From contig JBNKUL010000028.1 in assembly GCA_050298555.1 (NCBI GenBank), forward strand, positions 1 to 9,179: a stretch of 9,179 nucleotides of DNA, read 5' to 3'. Under the pieces are notes generated by a model. It was not told the origin of the DNA, ran no database searches, and saw nothing but the letters and a program-made list of their open reading frames with translations. The stretch is from JAPHSX01 sp050298555 (lineage in GTDB: Bacteria; Pseudomonadota; Gammaproteobacteria; Thiohalomonadales; Thiohalomonadaceae). Below are positions 3,717 through 9,179 of this stretch, piece after piece. Numbering within the stretch: the first letter of the stretch is position 1; each line of letters begins with the position of its first letter. The position numbers and the translations under genes are program-made.

Positions 3717-6437
3717 ATGCGTAGAGCAGACAGGACAGCCACCCAACTACATACCGTTCTCGGCCAGAGCCGGGGGGCACTGTTTCGCTCGCTCGGCGCG
3801 ACCGAGAGCGGTCTGTTAGCTGCCGAGGCCGTTCGGCGTCAACAGCGCTACGGCAAGAACCAGATCACCTTCCACCATGCTCGCTCGCCACTGCTGATGC
3901 TGCTGCAGGAGTTCACCGCGCTGTTTCCCCTGCTGCTGCTGGGTGCGTCACTACTCTCCTTTTTTGCCCACTCGCTCAGCCCGGAAGAGGGCTATGAGTT
4001 AATTGCCTTTGCCCTCCTGTTCGTGGTGATACTGAACGCGCTGGTCTCCTTCATCCAGAACTACAAGGTCGAGCAGTTGATGCTCTCCTTCCTCGACTAT
4101 ATTCCCAAGGAGGTGGCACTGCTGCGCGACGGCGAAAAGGTACTGCTCGATGCCAAGGAGGTGGTGCCGGGGGATATCCTGTTCGTGCAGGAGGGGGACA
4201 AGATCTCGGCCGACGGCGTGATCATCAGCGCCGTGCAGTTGATGGTCGATGAGTCGATCCTCACGGGTGAGTCAGAACCGGTCAGCAAGGAGTCGCTCGA
4301 GGTGCACGTGGAAGCGGCCAATCTGGCCAAGTCCGGTGCCACGGTGCTAAAGGGGAGCGCTCACATTCTGGTCACCCACACTGGCCGTGCCACCAGCCTC
4401 GGCTCCATTTCAGAGCTTTCACAGACCGTGCACCGTAGCCTCACCCCGATGCAGCGCGAGCTGCACGACTTCGTGCGCAAGATCACCTACCTTGCCCTCG
4501 GCATCGGCCTGCTATTCTTCGGTATCGGCTTTGCCATCGGCAATCCGTTCTGGACCAACCTCATCTTCGCCATCGGCATCATCGTTGCCAACGTCCCCGA
4601 AGGTCTGCTGCCAACCGTAACCCTCGCCCTCACCCAGGCCTCGGTGCGTATGGGAAAACACAACGCCGTGGTCAAGCAGATCCTCTCGGTGGAGACCCTG
4701 GGCAGCACCACGGTGATCTGCACCGACAAGACCGGCACCCTCACCCGCAACCGCCTGCACGTGGAGAAGCTCTTTCTCAACTTTCAGGAGGTGGACGCCG
4801 AGCACCGCCGTGAGCTTGAGCACAACCCGGCCGCCCATACCTGTCTCGAGGTGATGGCACTGTGCAACGATGTGATCACCACCCACAGGAACGGCCACCA
4901 CCACAATCGCCGCAGCCAGTTCCGCGGCGACCCCACCGAGACCGCGATGGCGATGTTCGTCGACAGCCGCGGCGGTTTCGAGGCCATACGCAGCCACTTC
5001 GAGCTGCTCCATAGCCGCCCCTTCGATGCTGAATACAAGTATATGTCCACCACCCACCGCACCGCCGACGGAACCCTCTATATGACCGCCAAAGGGGCAC
5101 CCAACGTGATCCTGGAGCGCTGCAACCAGCTCCATTGCAACGGTGTGGTGCGCGAGTTGCGCGAGGAGGAGCGTGAACGCATCGCCGCCCAGGCCCACCA
5201 CTACGCCGCCCAGGGGCTGCGCGTACTGGCACTGGCCTACCGTATCAACAGCGAGGAGAGGCAGGCGGCCGAGGAGCTGGTCTTTGTCGGCCTGGTGGCG
5301 ATGGTAGACCCGCCGCGACCGGAGGTCCCTGCCGCGGTAGCCGCCTGCAAGAACGCGGGGATACGTATCGTCGTCATCAGCGGCGACAAGGGGGAGACCG
5401 TCAGCTACATCGCGCGCAAACTGGGCATCGTCACCGCCCCCAAGGTGATCGACGGCGAACAACTACGGGCGATGGACAGCGAGGAGTTGATCGCGGAGTT
5501 ACGCGGTGGCGAGGTGCTATTTGCCCGCATCGCACCTGAGCAGAAGCTCTCCATCGTCAATGCCCTCAAGGAGATGGATGAGGTCGTGGCGGTCACCGGT
5601 GACGGTGTCAACGACGCCCCAGCACTTAAACGCGCCGACATCGGTATCGCCATGGGCAAACGCGGCACCGATGTCGCCAAGGAGGCCTCGGATATCATCC
5701 TGCTCGACGACAACTTCGCCACCATCATCAAGGCGATCGAAGAGGGGCGTGCGGTCTACGACAACATCAAGAAATTCATCACCTACATCCTGACCAGCAA
5801 CATCCCGGAGATCCTCCCCTTCATTGCCTATGTGCTGCTGCCGATCCCGCTACCCATCACCGTGGTGCAAATTCTGGCCATCGATCTTATCACCGACATC
5901 CTTCCGGCCATCGGACTGGGCAACGAACCACCCGAGTCGGACATCATGCAGCGCCCGCCACGACGCCGTAGTGAACGGCTGGTGAGTTTCCGCACCTTTT
6001 TGCGCAGCTACGGGGTGATCGGCCCCGTGGAGGCGGCCCTCTCCTTCGGCTCCTTCTTCGTAGTCCTCTACGCCGGCGGCTGGCAGTGGGGTGAGCCCGT
6101 CGCCTCCGACGCCCCGCTCTACGGCCAGGCTGCGGGGGCCTTTCTCGCCACCATCATCTTCTCGCAGATCGGCAACGTCATGGCCTGCCGCACCAACCGC
6201 CAGTCGGCGCTGCACTACCTGACGCGTCTCAACCACTGGATTGCCATTGGCATCATCGTCGAGATCTGCTTTATCCTTGCCATCATCTACACCCCGCAAC
6301 TACACCGACTCTTCAGCACCGAGGCACTGTCACCGCAGATATGGGGCCTCATCCTCCTCGCCCCGCTGGTCATCTTCACTATTGAGGAGTTACGCAAATG
6401 GCTGGTGCGCCGTGGTGTAGAATGGCTGGCGGTGTAA
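3717..6437 (+). CDS. Cation-transporting P-type ATPase, type II, resembling Na,K-ATPase alpha subunit (IIC)
   Basis: This 906-residue inner-membrane ATP-driven cation pump has: an N-terminal cation-ATPase domain (13-50); M1-M2 (about 59-83, 94-114); actuator motif TGES at 183-186; M3-M4 with VANVPEGL at 290-297; phosphorylated D337 in DKTGTLT; nucleotide-domain K459 in KGAP; hinge motif TGDGVNDAP at 627-635; and M5-M10 to the end. The M4-M6 motifs match animal Na,K-ATPase: IIVANVPEGLL, VETLGST, LTSNIPEI, ID-L-x-TD and ESDIM-x-R. Counterparts of the pig enzyme's ion ligands are E295 (E327), S694, N695 and E698 (S775, N776, E779), D723 (D804) and D727 (D808). At site III, Q817 and E849 are kept but the D926 position is N820. 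There is a His-rich patch (GHHHN) in the nucleotide domain and no beta-subunit gene. The ion is not settled: Na+, K+ or Ca2+. The start is the only in-frame candidate between a TAA at 3681 and the N-terminal domain. rsgA follows after 27 bp. Confidence 0.94.
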   Translation: MRRADRTATQLHTVLGQSRGALFRSLGATESGLLAAEAVRRQQRYGKNQITFHHARSPLLMLLQEFTALFPLLLLGASLLSFFAHSLSPEEGYELIAFALLFVVILNALVSFIQNYKVEQLMLSFLDYIPKEVALLRDGEKVLLDAKEVVPGDILFVQEGDKISADGVIISAVQLMVDESILTGESEPVSKESLEVHVEAANLAKSGATVLKGSAHILVTHTGRATSLGSISELSQTVHRSLTPMQRELHDFVRKITYLALGIGLLFFGIGFAIGNPFWTNLIFAIGIIVANVPEGLLPTVTLALTQASVRMGKHNAVVKQILSVETLGSTTVICTDKTGTLTRNRLHVEKLFLNFQEVDAEHRRELEHNPAAHTCLEVMALCNDVITTHRNGHHHNRRSQFRGDPTETAMAMFVDSRGGFEAIRSHFELLHSRPFDAEYKYMSTTHRTADGTLYMTAKGAPNVILERCNQLHCNGVVRELREEERERIAAQAHHYAAQGLRVLALAYRINSEERQAAEELVFVGLVAMVDPPRPEVPAAVAACKNAGIRIVVISGDKGETVSYIARKLGIVTAPKVIDGEQLRAMDSEELIAELRGGEVLFARIAPEQKLSIVNALKEMDEVVAVTGDGVNDAPALKRADIGIAMGKRGTDVAKEASDIILLDDNFATIIKAIEEGRAVYDNIKKFITYILTSNIPEILPFIAYVLLPIPLPITVVQILAIDLITDILPAIGLGNEPPESDIMQRPPRRRSERLVSFRTFLRSYGVIGPVEAALSFGSFFVVLYAGGWQWGEPVASDAPLYGQAAGAFLATIIFSQIGNVMACRTNRQSALHYLTRLNHWIAIGIIVEICFILAIIYTPQLHRLFSTEALSPQIWGLILLAPLVIFTIEELRKWLVRRGVEWLAV

Positions 6438-6464
6438 CTTACAAACCTAATTCAGAGGAATCCC

Positions 6465-7496
6465 ATGGTGCCCCAACACACCCTGTCCCAACTGGGGTGG
6501 AACCACTTCCTGCAACAGCAACTCTCTCTTGAAGAGTACGAGGGCTGCACGCCAGCCAGGGTCTTTGGCCAGGAACGCTCCCTGCTGCAGCTAGCCACCG
6601 AAGATGGCAACGTGACACTGCACCTCACGCACTCGATGCCGGCGATCACCGTGGGTGACTGGTTACTACTGGATGGCGACCATCACTTTCACCGCCTGCT
6701 GGAGCGCGCCTCGTTGTTCTCACGCAAGGCTGCCGGAACAAAGGCACAGCGACAGCTGATCGCTGCGAACATCGACACCGTATTCGTGGTCAGCTCGATG
6801 AACCTCGATTTCAACCTTAACCGCTTTGAGCGCTACCTTGCCCTTGCCAACGAGAGTGACGTGGAGGCGGTGATTGTATTGACCAAACTGGACTGCTGTG
6901 ATGATCCGCAAGGCTACATGGAGCAGGCACGCAGCCTGGGACAGGGCGTTGAGGTGATCGCCGTTAATAGCCTCGATCATGAGAGTGTCGCGCAGTTACT
7001 GCCCTGGTGTCCGCCAGGAAAGACCATCGCCTTTCTCGGCTCATCCGGGGTCGGTAAGTCCACGCTGATCAACACCCTGCTGGGCGACAGCGTACAGCGC
7101 ACCCAGACGATCCGTGAAGATGACGACAAGGGGCGCCACACCACCACCGGAAGGTCGATACATCCGCTACCATCCGGTGCACTGTTGCTCGACACGCCGG
7201 GGATGCGGGAGCTGCAGCTTGCCCACTGCGAACACGGCATCGATGAGACCTTTGCCGAGATCACCGCGCTGGCAACGCAGTGCAGGTTTTCTGACTGCCA
7301 GCATCAGGGGGAGCCCGGTTGTGCCGTGAGAGCGGCGATTGAGGCGGGTGAGCTCGATGAGCGACGCCTGGCTAGCTATCTCAAGCTGATGCGTGAGCAG
7401 GCCTTCAACGAGGCGACACTGGCGGAGAGACGAGCCCAGGATCGGGAGTTCGGGCGCTACGTCAGGTCGGTAATGAAAAGCAGGAAGGAAGAGTAG
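6465..7496 (+). CDS. rsgA: Ribosome small-subunit-dependent GTPase A
   Basis: This 343-residue circularly permuted GTPase acts on the 30S ribosomal subunit late in its maturation. An N-terminal OB-fold region (about 20-90) precedes the G domain, whose motifs occur in the order G4-G1-G2-G3, the hallmark of the YjeQ/YloQ family: TKLD at 140-143, GSSGVGKS at 192-199, a G2 region with GRHTTTGRS, then DTPG at 243-246. A C-terminal zinc site has C273, C278, H280 and C286 (C-x4-C-x-H-x5-C), and a basic tail ends in SRKEE. AGAGGA at 6454-6459 lies 5 nt before the ATG. It follows the ATPase by 27 bp with no visible promoter or terminator, so the two are probably cotranscribed. Gammaproteobacteria can carry two RsgA paralogs; which one this is cannot be told here. 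It converges on the small gene ending at 7515. Confidence 0.95.
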   Translation: MVPQHTLSQLGWNHFLQQQLSLEEYEGCTPARVFGQERSLLQLATEDGNVTLHLTHSMPAITVGDWLLLDGDHHFHRLLERASLFSRKAAGTKAQRQLIAANIDTVFVVSSMNLDFNLNRFERYLALANESDVEAVIVLTKLDCCDDPQGYMEQARSLGQGVEVIAVNSLDHESVAQLLPWCPPGKTIAFLGSSGVGKSTLINTLLGDSVQRTQTIREDDDKGRHTTTGRSIHPLPSGALLLDTPGMRELQLAHCEHGIDETFAEITALATQCRFSDCQHQGEPGCAVRAAIEAGELDERRLASYLKLMREQAFNEATLAERRAQDREFGRYVRSVMKSRKEE

Positions 7497-7514
7497 CTCC
7501 CCCCCCTTCGCTAC

Positions 7515-7751
7515 TTACGCCTCGATATGGGCGTCCACCACATCGAGTGCGTCCTTGAGCGTCTCCTCGGGCAGGGCGTTAATCAGTTCCGACAACACCT
7601 CGGCCGCATTCACCGCCTCCTCTGGCAGGCTGCTGGCATCGGTGCTCGAGACCAGAACGGCTGACATACCAACCACGCTAAGCAGTTGCTGTCGCTCACG
7701 CATCAGCAGCTCAATCTCTTTACTTAGTAGCGCTTCTTCTTGCTTATCCAT
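7515..7751 (-). CDS. Small helical protein of unknown function
   Basis: The protein has 78 residues. I do not recognise the family. It looks like a real gene: a TTGGAGC ribosome-binding site (7763-7757 on the minus strand) sits 5 nt before the ATG, and the composition is that of a folded or coiled helical protein. Residues 2-25 form a charged amphipathic helix (DKQEEALLSKEIELLMRERQ), a short S-V-V-G-M-S-A-V-L-V-S-S segment follows, and residues 43-77 form two more predicted helices separated at L-P-E-E. It is acidic and has no Cys, Phe, Trp or Tyr. There is no signal peptide or convincing membrane span, so it is probably cytosolic, possibly an oligomeric partner. It converges on rsgA (18 bp between stops) and diverges from the hydrolase gene. 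Confidence 0.7.
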   Translation of the reverse strand: MDKQEEALLSKEIELLMRERQQLLSVVGMSAVLVSSTDASSLPEEAVNAAEVLSELINALPEETLKDALDVVDAHIEA

Positions 7752-7851
7752 TTATTGCTCCAATCGATTACTACCTTGCTTTGCCACACTCATCTTATCA
7801 GGGCCGGCAACGAATTTCGCCTGCTCGGCTCAGGGGCAATAGCCACCCGGC

Positions 7852-7880
7852 TTGATCTATGCCCGCCCCCCATCTATATA
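7852..7880 (+). promoter_or_regulatory. Candidate sigma-70 promoter for the dienelactone hydrolase gene
   Basis: TTGATC (7852-7857, 4 of 6) and TATATA (7875-7880, 4 of 6) are separated by exactly 17 bp; TATAAA at 7877-7882 offers a second -10 at 19 bp. Transcription would start near 7887, just before the AAGGAG ribosome-binding site at 7894-7899. Confidence 0.45.
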
Positions 7881-7905
7881 AACACCACCACACAAGGAGC
7901 GCACA

Positions 7906-8652
7906 ATGAAAAAGCTCGTTATAGCCCTGCTGTTGATGCTGCTTAACGCTACCACTGCCCTCGCCGCTGGCACAACCATCGACTACACGATAGGGGGTAA
8001 GCCGTACCAGGGTTACTTTGTCAGCCCCGGGGCCAACGCCCCCTTGGTACTGCTGGTGCATGACTGGGACGGACTGACCGACTACGAGATAAAGCGCTCG
8101 CAGATGCTTGCCGATCTTGGCTATGCGGTCTTTGCCGCCGACCTGTTCGGCAAGGGGGTAAGACCCACCACCCTGGAGGAAAAGAAACGCCTTACCAGCC
8201 AGCTCTATAAAGACCGCAAGCGGATGCGCTCCCTGCTCGATGGTGCCCTGCAGAGCGCACAGCAGCAGCAACGTCATGCGCCGCACTCTGTCGCCATCGG
8301 TTACTGCTTTGGCGGTGCCGCGGTACTCGAACTTGCACGCTCCGGCGCCGAGATGGACGCCTTTGTCACCTTTCACGGCGGGCTGGCCACCCCCAGGGGA
8401 GAGGACTACTCACAGACCAAAGGCAAACTTCTGGTACTGCATGGTTCCGCAGACAAGGCGGTCACCATGCAGGACTTTGCCCGACTGGCAGGCGAACTGG
8501 AGGAGGCGGGCATCAAGCACGAGATGGTCACCTACAGCGGTGCCCCCCACGCCTTCACCATCTTTGGCTCACCGCGTTATCGTGAAGATGCCGACAGAAA
8601 GTCGTGGCAGCGACTTACGGAGTTTCTTGAGGAGTTGCGGCAGCAGAAGTAG
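7906..8652 (+). CDS. Exported dienelactone hydrolase family protein
   Basis: This 248-residue alpha/beta hydrolase has a signal peptide: MKKLVIALLLMLLNATTALA then AGTT, cleavage predicted after residue 20, so it is likely periplasmic. The family's Cys-Asp-His triad is in order: C134 in GYCFGG (132-137), D183 in HGSADKAV and H215 in GAPHAFT. Other family marks are LLVHDWDGL at 49-57, YAVFAADLFGKG at 73-84 and the C-terminal AFTIFGSPRY stretch. Classical enzymes open dienelactones in chlorocatechol degradation, but no aromatic-degradation genes are near and exported members generally have unknown ester or lactone substrates. The start is set by a strong AAGGAG 6 nt upstream. The last 38 bp overlap, tail to tail, the end of the kinase-like gene on the other strand. 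Confidence 0.92.
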   Translation: MKKLVIALLLMLLNATTALAAGTTIDYTIGGKPYQGYFVSPGANAPLVLLVHDWDGLTDYEIKRSQMLADLGYAVFAADLFGKGVRPTTLEEKKRLTSQLYKDRKRMRSLLDGALQSAQQQQRHAPHSVAIGYCFGGAAVLELARSGAEMDAFVTFHGGLATPRGEDYSQTKGKLLVLHGSADKAVTMQDFARLAGELEEAGIKHEMVTYSGAPHAFTIFGSPRYREDADRKSWQRLTEFLEELRQQK

Positions 8653-9179
8653 CTGACGGCGGCAGTTCGCTGTTGATGAACTCAGCGACCTGATCCGTAC
8701 TCATCGCAGTCGTGTCCAGCGTAATAAAATTATTGGGGTAATTGTTCTCAAACACCGCCTTAAAGCGCGTCAGGTAGTCCGGCCCATCGACCTTGATGCT
8801 ATCGCTATTACCGGCATCGATGTCAGCATTGCGCTGTTTGATTCGACGTATCAGCTCATCGTCACTTGCCGTCAGCATAACGCTGGCAAAGCGGATACCT
8901 GCCCCCGTCATGAACTGTTCCAGTTGTTCGACAGCGTCACGGGACATCAGGCAACCCATCTCGATAACGACCTGTGCGGCTTCCATCCCCTGCAACGCCT
9001 TCATCATCTCCTCAACGATCTGTCCGCCGAGGCGATGAAAGTCTTGCAGCGACGGATCGGGGACGACCGAGGTAATGATCTCATCGACGGCCAACACGGC
9101 ATGGCCTGGAAGCGCGCGTGACACCATGCTCTTGCCGCTACACGGCAGGCCATAGAGCAGCAGTGCGAACTTAATACTC
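8615..9179 (-). CDS. P-loop kinase-like ATP-binding protein, cut at its N-terminus by the window edge
   Basis: In frame from the right edge the visible protein is 187 residues and begins SIKFALLLYGLPCSGKS, a Walker A motif (GLPCSGKS at visible residues 10-17) next to a first beta strand. Only a few residues are therefore probably missing. An ATG at 9127 lies inside this motif's helix and is not the real start. Further along are D-E-I after the second strand, a VVIEMG strand, and a lid-like segment D-D-E-L-I-R-R-I-K-Q-R-N typical of AAA_33, shikimate-kinase-like and zeta-like small-molecule kinases. The substrate is unknown. The C-terminal tail (P-P-S-A-T-S-A-A-A-T-P-Q) is low in complexity and is encoded opposite the end of the hydrolase gene. 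It is presumably cytosolic, as no signal peptide is visible. Confidence 0.83.
   Translation of the reverse strand, partial: SIKFALLLYGLPCSGKSMVSRALPGHAVLAVDEIITSVVPDPSLQDFHRLGGQIVEEMMKALQGMEAAQVVIEMGCLMSRDAVEQLEQFMTGAGIRFASVMLTASDDELIRRIKQRNADIDAGNSDSIKVDGPDYLTRFKAVFENNYPNNFITLDTTAMSTDQVAEFINSELPPSATSAAATPQETP

Noticed and set aside
3631..3780. Upstream starts at 3690 and 3780 for yigZ
   Set aside because: They would extend the protein beyond the family's usual length and through the TATAAT promoter element, and the 3780 start runs across the divergent ATPase start.
4512..5462. Long minus-strand open frame (316 codons) opposite the ATPase
   Set aside because: Antisense shadow of conserved ATPase domains; the composition is Gly/Val/His-rich with no recognisable motif or ribosome-binding site.
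7499..7506. Run of eight C between rsgA and the small minus-strand gene
   Set aside because: Non-coding homopolymer with no stem; not a terminator on either strand. At most a sequencing-error or slippage spot.

Overview
This is an ordinary-looking chromosomal segment of a moderately GC-rich (roughly 60% by eye) gammaproteobacterium. The assignment rests on an AroG enzyme that aligns with E. coli AroG without gaps over its catalytic region, a YigZ homolog of nearly the E. coli length, a class II cytochrome c' gene and Shine-Dalgarno-led gene starts. Cytochrome c' and a secreted dienelactone hydrolase would suit an environmental, respiring, possibly sulfur-oxidising lineage, but that is only inference. 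I see no insertion sequence, integrase, CRISPR array, tRNA or rRNA.

Layout, left to right: (1) The 5' part of a cytochrome c' gene on the minus strand runs off the left edge. Facing away from it, aroG on the plus strand starts the shikimate pathway; about 180 bp of divergent promoter DNA separates them. (2) Downstream of aroG, past a perfect 10-bp-arm palindrome, lies a two-gene plus-strand unit: a secreted EndoU-type nuclease and a small acidic protein of unknown function whose ATG overlaps the nuclease stop codon. This layout recalls a toxin-immunity pair. (3) Converging on it is a minus-strand pair, yigZ followed by a histidine phosphatase, joined by a GTGA overlap. (4) Divergent from yigZ, across 86 bp, is a 906-residue P-type ATPase whose ion-site motifs match animal Na,K-ATPase (type IIC), followed after 27 bp by rsgA, a 30S-maturation GTPase. 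(5) A 78-residue minus-strand protein of unknown function converges on rsgA. (6) A secreted dienelactone hydrolase overlaps tail to tail by 38 bp with a P-loop kinase-like gene that runs off the right edge.

Most of these are independent housekeeping or accessory units, not one system. The parts most worth a second look are the EndoU/small-protein pair, the Na,K-ATPase-like pump with an Asp-to-Asn change at the site III position, and the yigZ/ATPase divergent promoter, where both starts sit directly behind -10-like sequences and leaderless mRNAs are possible.
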